Of a stretch of 64,000 bases of DNA, positions 26,112 to 35,256 are shown piece by piece. The first letter of the stretch is position 1; every line of letters begins with the position of its first letter. A program made the position numbers and the translations under genes. Source of the stretch: Flavobacterium hungaricum (GTDB lineage: Bacteria > Bacteroidota > Bacteroidia > Flavobacteriales > Flavobacteriaceae). The stretch covers positions 1,197,349 through 1,261,348 of the forward strand of contig NZ_PRDM01000002.1 of the NCBI RefSeq assembly GCF_015182285.1. The letters are read 5' to 3'. The notes under the pieces were generated by a model that was given only the letters and a program-made list of their open reading frames with translations, had not been told where the DNA came from and ran no database searches.

Positions 26112-26573
26112 TTAAACCACTTCAGATTCAACAGACGATTTTATAGTTGAATTAATAATATTTATGGTAAGCGGATCTGATTCTCCAGAGAAAAACGCCT
26201 CCAGAATTTCTTCAAATATCGGATTAGCATTTTCTACCATAGAAAACAAAGTCATGCAGGAGCGTAGTTTTCGCGCATCTAAATCGCCAAAAATCCCATC
26301 TGCAGATTTCATTTTAAAGGTTAATAAAAGTTCAGAGATTTCAATTAAATGTTTCCCTAAAATAGGATGTTCCATATAATCAGCGGCTTCTTTTAAATCG
26401 TTAATGCCGTATAGAATTGCCGTATCGCTCTGTCCCAATCCTTTTATTTGCGGAAAAATGAACCACATCCAGTGTGTTTCTTTTTTCCCTTTGCTGATTT
26501 CAGAAAGAGCGGTAAGATAAAGTTTGTTCTGCGCATCTAAGAAACGCGATAGATCATTGTTCGAATAAGCCAT
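26112..26573 (-). CDS. DUF1810 family protein
   Basis: A 154-residue soluble protein. I take the ATG at 26573 (MAYSNNDLSRFLDAQ); a TTG 30 bases upstream is less likely. The family signature is clear: FLDAQNKLY, then ETHWMWFIFPQIKGLGQSD, AILYGI and HPILGKHLIE. The biochemical function of DUF1810 proteins is unsettled, though they were once called calpastatin-like. A minus-strand TATTTTTG box at 26601-26608 is a possible promoter. It lies 160 bases downstream of alkB in the same direction, so it may be separate from the repair operon. Confidence 0.85.
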   Translation of the reverse strand: MAYSNNDLSRFLDAQNKLYLTALSEISKGKKETHWMWFIFPQIKGLGQSDTAILYGINDLKEAADYMEHPILGKHLIEISELLLTFKMKSADGIFGDLDARKLRSCMTLFSMVENANPIFEEILEAFFSGESDPLTINIINSTIKSSVESEVV

Positions 26574-26733
26574 TACGGTATTGTATTTAAAAAAAGGTTG
26601 CAAAAATAGTAAAAAAGATAAGTTCTGCCTAATAAAACGTTCATACAGTGTATGTTTTAACTTTTAGAGCAAGTAATATCTTACGTCAGATTTCATGAGA
26701 AAAACTTCTTTTTGTAATTTAATTCTATAAAAA

Positions 26734-27360
26734 TCAAAGAATTCTATTCGTTCTTCTAAAGGTAAGATTGATCCTTGGTAAAACATTCCGAGCCGTTTTT
26801 GGAACCTGATGCTGCCAATAACTATTGGTCGTTCCTGCCATCAATAAAAAAGATCCATGATGAAGCGGAATCTCTACCTGTGGGATTTCTTTACTGTATT
26901 TATGACGAAGACGGAACATTCTGGTTTCGCCAAAAGTGACCGAAGCAATAATTGGGTTAGGTCCCGTATTATGTTCTTTGTCGCTGTGCCAGCCTACTCC
27001 GTCGTTCCCATCTCGGTATAAATTAAGCAGTACGGTATTAAAGTCAAGCTGCGTTTCTTTTTCGACACGACCTCTGATCTTTAATAATTCATAGTTCCAG
27101 TCAGGTCCCTTGAGATCTGCACCAGGATTATCTTTGTCTTCATACCAGGCAATCATTCTAGGCACGGTATAGGTTTTATCATAAATTTCCATTTCATATT
27201 CTCTCCATTTAGTCTTGTGGAGAAGTCTTTCGTAAAAAAGATCAGATTCTTCTTTGGTAAAAAAATTGTCGATCAAAATCAATTCAGAATCAGGAATGTC
27301 GAATATTTTTCTTCCTCCCAAACCTGTTGTAAATAATTCGGTGTCGTTAAATAGTGTCAT
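26734..27360 (-). CDS. AlkB-type 2-oxoglutarate/Fe(II) DNA dealkylase
   Basis: A 208-residue enzyme of the AlkB/ALKBH2-3 type, which oxidatively removes methyl groups from bases such as 1-methyladenine and 3-methylcytosine. The iron ligands are His125 and Asp127 in GWHSDKE and His184 in YWQHQVPK. The 2-oxoglutarate-binding arginines are Arg196 and Arg202 in PRINLTFRR. A nucleotide-recognition lid precedes them (residues about 45-95), with the PRMIAWY motif. It starts 8 bases after exonuclease III stops, so both repair genes share a transcript. Confidence 0.92.
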   Translation of the reverse strand: MTLFNDTELFTTGLGGRKIFDIPDSELILIDNFFTKEESDLFYERLLHKTKWREYEMEIYDKTYTVPRMIAWYEDKDNPGADLKGPDWNYELLKIRGRVEKETQLDFNTVLLNLYRDGNDGVGWHSDKEHNTGPNPIIASVTFGETRMFRLRHKYSKEIPQVEIPLHHGSFLLMAGTTNSYWQHQVPKTARNVLPRINLTFRRTNRIL

Positions 27361-27368
27361 GATTCTAT

Positions 27369-28145
27369 TTATTTTTTGTCAATTTCAATCCATACAGGAG
27401 CGTGATCACTTGTTTTTTCCCATCCTCGCACGTAACGATCAACTCCGCCCGAGCGTAAAACTTTAGCAATCTGCGGACTCAGTAAAAAATGATCAATTCT
27501 AAGTCCTGCATCTCGTTGAAAAGCATTCCTGAAATAATCCCAGAACGTATAGATTTTCTCGTTGGGATATAAGGTGCGAATTGCATCTGTCCATCCTTGC
27601 GAGACTATATCTTTAAACGCTTTTCTAACTTCGGGTAAAAAAAGCGCATCTTTCACCCATTTTTCGGGTTTATACACATCCAGTTCTGTCGGCATAACGT
27701 TATAATCGCCAACGAGAATCACAGGAACTTTTAAACTTAATAATGTTTCGGCTCGATGCGCCAGACGATCAAACCACTTTAATTTATACTCTAATTTTGG
27801 TCCTGGTGCCGGGTTTCCGTTTGGCAGATAGAGGCAGGCAATTACAATTCCGTCGATCAAAGCTTCGATGTAACGGCTTTGTACATCATCTTCATCTCCA
27901 GGAAGAATACGTGTTACTTCTTCAATTTCCATGTTTCTGGCAAGGATTGCAACACCGTTCCATTGTTTTTGTCCGTGCCAGATGGCATTATACCCCGCAT
28001 CATTAATTGCTTTAACTGGAAACTTATCCTGAGGTGCTTTTAATTCCTGAAGGCAGACAATATCTGGTTTGGCTTCTTCAAGCCATTGTAATAATACATT
28101 CAATCTTCCGTTGACTCCGTTTACGTTATAAGTCGCTATTTTCAT
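27369..28145 (-). CDS. xth: Exodeoxyribonuclease III (AP endonuclease)
   Basis: A 258-residue Mg-dependent AP endonuclease/3'-5' exonuclease of the ExoIII family, for base-excision repair. Catalytic residues are readable: Asn7 in TYNVNG, Glu34 in LQELK, Asp147 and Asn149 in GDYNV, and the Asp247-His248 pair in SDHAPVW. The YTFWDYFRNAFQRDAGLRID block is typical of the bacterial XthA branch. It is the fourth gene of the repair cluster and is followed 8 bases later by alkB, matching a base-damage repair role. Confidence 0.95.
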   Translation of the reverse strand: MKIATYNVNGVNGRLNVLLQWLEEAKPDIVCLQELKAPQDKFPVKAINDAGYNAIWHGQKQWNGVAILARNMEIEEVTRILPGDEDDVQSRYIEALIDGIVIACLYLPNGNPAPGPKLEYKLKWFDRLAHRAETLLSLKVPVILVGDYNVMPTELDVYKPEKWVKDALFLPEVRKAFKDIVSQGWTDAIRTLYPNEKIYTFWDYFRNAFQRDAGLRIDHFLLSPQIAKVLRSGGVDRYVRGWEKTSDHAPVWIEIDKK

Positions 28146-28217
28146 AGTAGATTTAATTAGTTGTATATTAAATTTACAAGTTTTTAAGCATTAAATATTT
28201 TAATGAAATCACAATTG

Positions 28218-29597
28218 TTATTTTAGAAAGTGTTTGCTAAAGAACATTTTACCGGGATATTTTTCGGCGTAAGCAAAAATTAACTGCTCAATGTATTGAT
28301 TGCTTTTGTAAAGCGTAACATAACTTTTTACATCTTCAGGATCATTAATGGCAACATCTCTTGGTATATATCCCATTCCGTGAAAATGACCGTTTTCTAT
28401 CCAAATGCAGCTGCGTTCGTCTGCCGTTCTTCCTTTATCTATAATCGCAAAAGTAGGCCTGTTGTGTAGTAAAAAATCAATCGCATTGTCAACTTGCTCG
28501 TTATGAATTAATACATCTGGCAGCTCTTTTGTCTCGGGAGTATAGAAAAATTCTCCTTCTTCGGGTCTTGAGTATTTGCAAAAGCGGTGATCGATTTCAA
28601 ATTGCTCTGCAAGACTTCGGAGTAAATTTATCCCCACATGCAAGCTGTTAAATTCGTGAATGCAGACTTGAAACTTGCTGACTTTGCCAATAGCCAGATA
28701 TTTATAACCGTTTCGGGCTTCGTATTGATAAATGCCAAATTTGGCTTCAAAACGTTTTAAAGCCCTGTTATAAGTCGGCCAGAGTTTCTTGATTTCGCTG
28801 CATTCTAAAAGAAGCGCCATGAGTTCGGTAGCACAGACTTCAAAAGAAATTCCGTAAATATCCCGAAGAAAATGCTGTCTCTGCGGATTAATATTGTTAC
28901 CCGTAAAATGCGATGTTACCCGTTTTTTTAAATTAATAGCTTTCCCGACATAAATCACTTTTTTGGCCTGATTGTAAAAATAATATACTCCGGGTTTTTC
29001 GGGTAACGCATCAAAATCTTCTGGCGGAAGGTTTGGCGGTAAACGTTGATCTGGTGCTGTTTTTTTAATCATTTGATCGATTATACCTTCATCGTCCCAT
29101 TCGCGTAAGAGAGAAAATAATTGAGCAGTAGCATCAGCATCGCCGCCAGCACGGTGTCTGTTTTCTAAACCAATATTCAATGAGTTACAAAGATTTCCTA
29201 AACTGTAAGAACCCAATCCAGGCTTGATTTTTCTGGCAGCGCGAACGGTGCACAATTTTCTGGCAGTCCATTTAAAGCCAGCTTGTTCCAATTGATGACG
29301 CACAAATGAATAATCGAAGTTTACGTTATGAGCAACAAAAATACGATCGGTAAGCATTTCCAGAACTTTTTCAGAAATAGTATCAAAGATTGGAGCGTTG
29401 GCTACCATTTCGTTATTAATTCCTGTTAAGCCAAAAATAGAAGGCGGAATCTCTTTTTCGGGATTCACAAGGGTTTCATAACGATCAAGCACAGTTGTTC
29501 CGTTGTGAATGATAATCGCGATTTCTGTAATGCGGCTGTGACTGGCATTGCCGCCTGTGGTCTCGATATCTACTATGGCATATTCCGTATTTTTCAT
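28218..29597 (-). CDS. DEDDh exonuclease fused to a UvrC-type GIY-YIG nuclease
   Basis: A 459-residue two-nuclease fusion. Residues 1 to about 170 form a DnaQ-like proofreading exonuclease with Asp10 and Glu12 in VDIETTGG, the HNVNFDYSF motif and the HRAGGDADAT end. Residues about 200-290 form a GIY-YIG endonuclease (PGVYYFYNQ, VIYVGKAINLKKRV) like the N-terminus of UvrC/Cho. The remaining C-terminal part is unassigned. The gene lies 33 bases behind the polymerase III-like gene, so it may supply proofreading or incision to the same pathway. The fusion type is known in other bacteria; its role is not settled. Confidence 0.88.
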   Translation of the reverse strand: MKNTEYAIVDIETTGGNASHSRITEIAIIIHNGTTVLDRYETLVNPEKEIPPSIFGLTGINNEMVANAPIFDTISEKVLEMLTDRIFVAHNVNFDYSFVRHQLEQAGFKWTARKLCTVRAARKIKPGLGSYSLGNLCNSLNIGLENRHRAGGDADATAQLFSLLREWDDEGIIDQMIKKTAPDQRLPPNLPPEDFDALPEKPGVYYFYNQAKKVIYVGKAINLKKRVTSHFTGNNINPQRQHFLRDIYGISFEVCATELMALLLECSEIKKLWPTYNRALKRFEAKFGIYQYEARNGYKYLAIGKVSKFQVCIHEFNSLHVGINLLRSLAEQFEIDHRFCKYSRPEEGEFFYTPETKELPDVLIHNEQVDNAIDFLLHNRPTFAIIDKGRTADERSCIWIENGHFHGMGYIPRDVAINDPEDVKSYVTLYKSNQYIEQLIFAYAEKYPGKMFFSKHFLK

Positions 29598-29630
29598 CTG
29601 TATATAACGTAAATTTTTCTTCGGTTATTT

Positions 29631-32600
29631 TTAGCCTAAAAATTTCATTCTATGTCTCGGCAGATTAATTTCTTTTGCCTGTGGGTAAGGCTCACGATGC
29701 GTGGGACTAACATCTTCCTTAATTAACTGCTGTGTTTTAAACTGATCTTTAGCATCCATATAACGGGGATCCGGAATAAAAGGCATTTTTGCCATTTTGG
29801 TTATCGTTATGGTTGGAAAATGATAATCAACTTCTACATTTCCTAAAAGCAAATAACAGCCTCCGCCCTGAAAAGGATGCTGCACCAGACTATCTGGAAA
29901 ATGTGCCGTATCAAAATAAGTACCTTCATGATCAATCCAGGTGCCAAAATACATATTCCCTTTTTTGGTAGGTACTTGCTTTCTGGCAATGAGATAAGCC
30001 AGCATTCGAACCTGTTTTTTATGATGGGAGGCAAGATCCTTTGCCATAACATCGCCGCGATATTTGGTTTGTAATAAATCAAAAACGGTACACGATACAG
30101 GAAAGCTCAAAAGTTCGATTTCATCAAAAGCATCTTCAAAAAGAGAACGTTCTAAAGTGGGAAGCTTATATTCTTTAACGGGTTCTTGTAAAAGCATTAA
30201 ACTTCTGCTTTCTGGTTTAAAATTATTCAGAAGCAAACTTGCAATAACAAGAAGCTGATTTTTGGTTTTTCCTATAAAGCGAAAAGCATCTATAAAAATC
30301 AAAATTTTAATGCTTTCAATGCCAATTGGAATTCGATTGATAAAATCCTCCAAAGAAAGAAAATCACCATTTTTTGCTCTATCGGCTTCAATCAAATTTG
30401 CTGTTTTTGATTCTAAACCCTGCAAATGCATAAAACCTAGGTAAATATCATTTCCGTAAACTGTAGTTTGATATTCGCTTTTATTCACACACGGATTAAG
30501 AATTGCTGCTCCAGACATGCGTGCTTCGTGTACATAAACTTCGGTTCTGTAAAATCCGCCTTGATTGTTGATTACGGCGGTCATAAATTCTACAGGATAA
30601 TTGATCTTGAGATATAAGCTTTGGTAACTTTCTACAGCATAAGAAGCAGAGTGTGCCTTACAAAACGAAAAACCTGCAAAGGATTCAATCTGACGGTAAA
30701 TTTCCTGACTAAGTTCTTCAGGATGTCCTTTCTCGGCACAACAGGCAAAGAAATTGTCTTTTACTTTTTGCAAAGCCTCTACAGAACGTCCTTTTCCAGA
30801 CATGGCACGACGCAGAATATCGCCGTCGGCAGCCGGAAGTCCGCCGTAATGCTGGGCAATTTTAATAACATCTTCCTGATATACCATAATGCCGTAAGTT
30901 TCGCCAAGATGCTCTTTAAAAACCTCATGGAAATACTGAAACTGATCTGGATTGTTGTGACGAAAAATATACTCTTTCATCATTCCGGATTGTGCCACGC
31001 CGGGACGAATAATAGACGAAGCGGCTACCAGAATTTTATAATTATCACATTTTAAACGACGTAATAAGCCGCGCATAGCGGGACTTTCGATATAGAAACA
31101 CCCAATGGTTTTTCCTTGTGCCAAATGAACATTGCAAACCGCTTCATCCTTAGAGATTGAAGTGTTTCGAATATCCACTTTTATACCTCGGTTTTTTTCG
31201 ATTAGCTTTACGCTGTCATCAATATGTCCAATACCGCGCTGACTTAAAATATCGAATTTTTCGAAACCAATTTCTTCCGCAATATGCATATCAAAAAGAA
31301 CAATTGGAAAACCTTTTGGAGGCATTTCAAGAGGTGTGTAATTGGTAATTGGTTCTTCGGAAATAATAATACCGCAAGCGTGCATACTCCGCTGGTTGGG
31401 GTATTTGCCCATCATCAGGCTGTAATCCTGAACGAGTTTTACAATAGAATTGGTTTCTTGTAAAGCCATCGGATTTTTCGCCAGCATATCCAATTCTTCT
31501 TTTGGGAGACCAAACACTTTTCCGACTTCCCTGAAAATAGAGCGGTGTTTGAATTCTACATTGGTACCGCAAAACGCAACATGATCACGGCCGTATTTAT
31601 CGAAAATATATTCTAAAATCGTATTGCGTTCTTTCCAGCTCCAGTCGATATCAAAATCAGGCGGACTTTTTCGATTTAAATTTAAAAAACGCTCAAAATA
31701 CAAATCCAATTCTATCGGACAGATATCAGTAATGCCTAAACAATACGCAATGATACTATTGGCGCCACTACCTCGGCCAATATGCATAAATCCCTGACTA
31801 TTGCTGTACTGAACGATGTCCCAGGTAATTAAAAAGTAACCGCTGAACTCTAATTCGTCAATTACTTTGAGTTCTTTTTCTATACGTTTTTTTGCTATTT
31901 CATGATTTTCGCCATAGCGCCATAATAGGCCTTCATGAGCCAATTGAGTCAGTTTCGCTATATCGCCTTCGCGATTTTCAGTAAAAAACTTTTTGTTTTT
32001 AGGCGTTGAAAAATCATATTGAAAATTACAAGAATCGGTTATATACTGCGTGTTTTCAATGATCTGAGGGTAGTTTTCATAATAAGGCAGCAACGATTCT
32101 AAAGGCAGGATTTTTTCAGAAGTCCTGCAGTAATCAGATTCAGTCAGTTTCGATAAAATGATATTCGTATCAATCGCACGCAGAATTTTATGAAGATTAA
32201 ATTCTCTTTTATTTCTAAAGGTTACCGATTGCAGTATAACCATTTTAGAAATTTTATCTTTATGCTCTGATGTAAAAAGCTTGGAAACTTCATCAGGACG
32301 AATGCCGATAAATTCATTTTCACGAAGCGTTTTCGGAGCATTTTCTAAAGTATAAATCACAAAAACCGAATCAAATTCAGGAGCGGTCAATGGCAGAGAT
32401 GCTCCACTGAAATTATGTTTCGTCAAAAAATGATTCATTTCGCCTAAACCTTCGGCATTTTTGGCCAAACCAATATATCGGAATTGATGATGGCATCGAA
32501 ATTCCATTCCTACAAGCGGCTTAATTCCTGCTTTACCGCATTCTCTTATAAAGTCATAAATTCCGGTAACGGTATTAATATCTGTCAATGCCATTGTTTT

Positions 32601-32690
32601 TACGCCAGACAAAACAGCCTGCTCAACCAATTCCTTAAGCGGAATAGTGCCGTAGCGCAATGAATGATAAGAATGACAATTGAGATACAT
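29631..32690 (-). CDS. dnaE: DNA polymerase III alpha-type subunit (accessory, DnaE2-like)
   Basis: A 1019-residue C-family polymerase, shorter than the replicative DnaE (about 1150). The PHP domain opens with NCHSYHSLRYG (residues 4-14). The polymerase active-site aspartates are in PPDFDIDW (about residues 343-350). The HhH region and an OB-fold (about 880-965) follow, but the long C-terminal tail of DnaE1 is lacking. Its start overlaps the Y-family polymerase stop by one base (TAATG), so the two are coupled, as DnaE2 is coupled to ImuB in mutasome operons. I infer an inducible translesion role rather than bulk replication. Confidence 0.85.
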   Translation of the reverse strand: MYLNCHSYHSLRYGTIPLKELVEQAVLSGVKTMALTDINTVTGIYDFIRECGKAGIKPLVGMEFRCHHQFRYIGLAKNAEGLGEMNHFLTKHNFSGASLPLTAPEFDSVFVIYTLENAPKTLRENEFIGIRPDEVSKLFTSEHKDKISKMVILQSVTFRNKREFNLHKILRAIDTNIILSKLTESDYCRTSEKILPLESLLPYYENYPQIIENTQYITDSCNFQYDFSTPKNKKFFTENREGDIAKLTQLAHEGLLWRYGENHEIAKKRIEKELKVIDELEFSGYFLITWDIVQYSNSQGFMHIGRGSGANSIIAYCLGITDICPIELDLYFERFLNLNRKSPPDFDIDWSWKERNTILEYIFDKYGRDHVAFCGTNVEFKHRSIFREVGKVFGLPKEELDMLAKNPMALQETNSIVKLVQDYSLMMGKYPNQRSMHACGIIISEEPITNYTPLEMPPKGFPIVLFDMHIAEEIGFEKFDILSQRGIGHIDDSVKLIEKNRGIKVDIRNTSISKDEAVCNVHLAQGKTIGCFYIESPAMRGLLRRLKCDNYKILVAASSIIRPGVAQSGMMKEYIFRHNNPDQFQYFHEVFKEHLGETYGIMVYQEDVIKIAQHYGGLPAADGDILRRAMSGKGRSVEALQKVKDNFFACCAEKGHPEELSQEIYRQIESFAGFSFCKAHSASYAVESYQSLYLKINYPVEFMTAVINNQGGFYRTEVYVHEARMSGAAILNPCVNKSEYQTTVYGNDIYLGFMHLQGLESKTANLIEADRAKNGDFLSLEDFINRIPIGIESIKILIFIDAFRFIGKTKNQLLVIASLLLNNFKPESRSLMLLQEPVKEYKLPTLERSLFEDAFDEIELLSFPVSCTVFDLLQTKYRGDVMAKDLASHHKKQVRMLAYLIARKQVPTKKGNMYFGTWIDHEGTYFDTAHFPDSLVQHPFQGGGCYLLLGNVEVDYHFPTITITKMAKMPFIPDPRYMDAKDQFKTQQLIKEDVSPTHREPYPQAKEINLPRHRMKFLG

Positions 32691-33871
32691 TATTTAATAC
32701 GTTTTAAAATTTCGTCTTTATTATTAGGTTTAAAAGAAGCTCCGGCACAGCGCATTACGGCGTCAAAACCGTAGCGGCTTTTCATTTTATCCATGGCAGC
32801 ATAAAGCGAAAGCATTTCCTGAGTATCTTCAAAAAGATCAATTTGATAGGTACCTCGCACGAGTCCGCTAAAGCGAATGCCGATCAGCCGCAGCCGCATA
32901 CGACGCTGGTACAACTTCTCAAAAAGTTCCATTACATTTTTAGTTAAAAGATGATCTGCAGAAGTATAAGCTACCCTGCATTGTTTTGTTTCGGTATCAA
33001 AATTGGCGTAACGTATTTTAACCGTAACCGTTGAGGTCAGCCATTGTTCGGACCGAAGCTGGAAAGAAAGTTTTTCCACCATTCCTAAAAGCACTCTTTT
33101 CAATTTGGCAATGTCAATAGTATCCTGAGAAAAAGTATGTTCTGTAGAAATTGATTTTCTTTCGGTATAAGGTTCAACAGGCGTATGGTCGATTCCGTTG
33201 GCTTTTTTCCAAATATCCAGGCCGTTTTTGCCAATCATCTGCTGTAAAACCTCGGGAGGCATTTCGGCTAAAGTCTGAATTTTACGAACGCCGATTCGGG
33301 ACAAAAGCTGAAAAGTGACATTGCCAACCATTGGTATTTTCTGAATTGATAATGGATTTAAAAAATCTTGTACTTTTTGTTCCGGAATTTCAAGATTTCC
33401 TACAGGTTTACCTTCGCCGGTTGCAATTTTAGAAACCGTTTTATTAATAGATAAAGAAAAACTAATAGGAAGCCCGGTTTCTGTAATGACAGATTGTGCC
33501 AATTCATTTGTCCATTTATAGCTTCCGTGAAATTTATCCATTCCGGTAATATCCAGATAAAACTCATCGATACTGGCTTTTTCTAAAACAGGTGCTTTTT
33601 CCTGAAGAATTTCAGTAACATCATGAGATAACTGCGAATACAATTCCATGTCGCCTTTCATAACTTTTGCGTCCGGACAAAGTTTTAATGCCATACGAAT
33701 TGGCATCGCAGAACGGACTCCAAATTTACGGGCTTCATACGAACAAGAAGCTACAACACCACGATCACCTCCGCCTATAATAAGCGGAATACCATTGAGT
33801 TCAGAGTTGGTGCGTCTTTCGCAGGATACAAAAAAAGTATCCAGATCCATATGTACAATTGCCCTTGCCAT
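32690..33871 (-). CDS. dinB: Y-family DNA polymerase (DinB/Pol IV-like)
   Basis: A 393-residue translesion polymerase. The catalytic carboxylates are present: Asp9 in VHMDLDTFF, and Asp102 and Glu103 in ASIDEFYLD. This favours an active polymerase rather than an inactive ImuB. The HhH thumb lies around 175-205 (MVGNVTFQLLSRIGVRKI), the little finger around 240-350, and a C-terminal extension ends in NKDEILKRIK. First gene of the minus-strand repair operon, divergent from the S24 regulator with an 84-base promoter gap. It overlaps dnaE by one base. Confidence 0.92.
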   Translation of the reverse strand: MARAIVHMDLDTFFVSCERRTNSELNGIPLIIGGGDRGVVASCSYEARKFGVRSAMPIRMALKLCPDAKVMKGDMELYSQLSHDVTEILQEKAPVLEKASIDEFYLDITGMDKFHGSYKWTNELAQSVITETGLPISFSLSINKTVSKIATGEGKPVGNLEIPEQKVQDFLNPLSIQKIPMVGNVTFQLLSRIGVRKIQTLAEMPPEVLQQMIGKNGLDIWKKANGIDHTPVEPYTERKSISTEHTFSQDTIDIAKLKRVLLGMVEKLSFQLRSEQWLTSTVTVKIRYANFDTETKQCRVAYTSADHLLTKNVMELFEKLYQRRMRLRLIGIRFSGLVRGTYQIDLFEDTQEMLSLYAAMDKMKSRYGFDAVMRCAGASFKPNNKDEILKRIK

Positions 33872-33891
33872 TTTTTCCTTTTTGTATAAAG

Positions 33892-33929
33892 CAAAATTAG
33901 TACAGATAATAACATTTTTACTATATTTG
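33892..33929. promoter_or_regulatory. Divergent promoters and candidate operator between dinB and the S24 regulator
   Basis: For the minus strand, TAATTTTG at 33892-33899 fits the -7 box 20 bases before dinB. For the plus strand, TATATTTG at 33922-33929 fits the -7 box 26 bases before the regulator ATG. An inverted repeat ATTTG-N6-CAAAT (33925-33940) overlaps the plus-strand box. That would suit autorepression, but binding is inferred only. Confidence 0.5.
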
Positions 33930-33955
33930 CTGTTCCAAATTATAACAAATTAATT

Positions 33956-34729
33956 ATGTCCTTATTTTCAGACAACATCAGAGCATTAAGGGTTAAGCAT
34001 AAAATATCTCAGGAGAAATTAGCTGAAAACCTTAGCATTACCAGAGGAAGATACGTGAAATACGAAGACGGAACTTCGGAAGCACCGTATGATATTTTGA
34101 AGAAGATTGCCTTGTATTTTCATATGAGCATCGACTTGATATTATCTGTAGATATTCGTAAAATTGATGTACAAAATTTGATCAAACTAGAAGGTAATCG
34201 ACTTATTCTGCCGATACAAGTAGATAGTTTTGGAGAAAATTTTATTGAAATTGTATCTCAAAAAGCAAAAGCAGGATACCTTAACGGTTATGCTGATCCG
34301 GAATATATCGAAAGTTTACAGCAGATTACACTTCCGTTTTTAGGTCCTGGAAAGCATCGCGGATTTCCCGTTGAAGGCGATTCAATGCCGCCGCATGAAG
34401 ACGGTTCGATTATTATTGGCCGTTACGTAGAAAAATTAGGAGAAGTTATGGACGGAAAAACTTATATCCTCATTACTAAAAATGAAGGAATGGTGTATAA
34501 ACGTCTTAATAAAAACAAGAAGAACACTTTGGTTTTAGAATCCGACAACAGTTTTTATCCGAATTATGAAGTGAAAGCTTCTGATATTTTGGAGATTTGG
34601 GAATACGAATGTAATATTGGACGTTCTGATAAAAAACAAGAAATGACGGAAACAGAAGCAATGAAAGATTTGCTTTTAGAATTGAAAAGAGAAGTTCGAG
34701 AGATTAAGAATAATACTTCGAATGCATAA
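33956..34729 (+). CDS. HTH-S24 transcriptional regulator, LexA/CI-like
   Basis: A 257-residue repressor-like protein. Residues 5-65 are an XRE-type helix-turn-helix (ALRVKHKISQEKLAENLSIT). Residues about 100-215 are an S24 peptidase-like domain. A probable self-cleavage site Ala106-Gly107 (KAKAGYLNG) lies 37 residues before nucleophile Ser143 (VEGDSMPP), and the general base Lys182 (GMVYKRL) lies 39 residues after that. This is close to LexA geometry. The C-terminus (about 225-257) is a charged helix. It faces the dinB-dnaE repair operon, so it is a good candidate for the damage-responsive repressor of these genes and of itself. Confidence 0.88.
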   Translation: MSLFSDNIRALRVKHKISQEKLAENLSITRGRYVKYEDGTSEAPYDILKKIALYFHMSIDLILSVDIRKIDVQNLIKLEGNRLILPIQVDSFGENFIEIVSQKAKAGYLNGYADPEYIESLQQITLPFLGPGKHRGFPVEGDSMPPHEDGSIIIGRYVEKLGEVMDGKTYILITKNEGMVYKRLNKNKKNTLVLESDNSFYPNYEVKASDILEIWEYECNIGRSDKKQEMTETEAMKDLLLELKREVREIKNNTSNA

Positions 34730-34762
34730 AAAGTTTATATTAGCTGATATAAACAATATTCT

Positions 34763-35251
34763 ATGAAACGATATTTACCTATTCTGTTCTTATTTGTAAT
34801 TTTTCACGGATTTGCTCAAGATTTACCCACAGAACCCGCAAATGGTTTTGCTTTTCCGATAGGATCTAAATTCACAATTAAACTGGTTCCAATTGATTCT
34901 GTAAGTTTTAAATATTCGATTATAAAGTATGAGCCGTTTAGAGAAACTGTAGATACTTTTTATAATGAAAATTTGTTTGCTAAAAAAGGAGAAAAAGATA
35001 CGATTGATTTTTATTTCTGTTTAGGAACAAATGGTAAAACAGAAGAGGAAAAGAAAAAGAATATGCAAGTGCTGTTAATTTTCAAAAACAGATCTAAATA
35101 TACAATGTCGTATGACTCTGATATTCAAAGAAAAGAAGAAGGAGAGTATGAGAAAACTTCTAACATGGGCACGTATAAAGGAGCAATAGGAACTGAAATG
35201 TGGCCGTATATGATACATTCAATTGGTTTGAACAATTTTAAAAGAAAATAA
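34763..35251 (+). CDS. Exported protein of unknown function
   Basis: A 162-residue protein with a signal peptide (MKRYLPILFLFVIFHGFAQ). The mature part is beta-rich (FTIKLVPIDSVSFKYSIIKYEPF) with a Lys/Glu-rich stretch at KTEEEKKKN and a C-terminal WPYMIHSIGLNNF. It is 33 bases downstream of the S24 regulator and 5 bases before a small membrane protein gene, suggesting a shared transcript. No family recognised. Confidence 0.6.
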   Translation: MKRYLPILFLFVIFHGFAQDLPTEPANGFAFPIGSKFTIKLVPIDSVSFKYSIIKYEPFRETVDTFYNENLFAKKGEKDTIDFYFCLGTNGKTEEEKKKNMQVLLIFKNRSKYTMSYDSDIQRKEEGEYEKTSNMGTYKGAIGTEMWPYMIHSIGLNNFKRK

Positions 35252-35256
35252 ACCAA

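Noticed and set aside
31327..31572. Several open frames of 60-144 codons opposite or within dnaE and kdpB
   Set aside because: They are antisense or out-of-frame shadows of clearly conserved coding sequence and lack promoters or family features.
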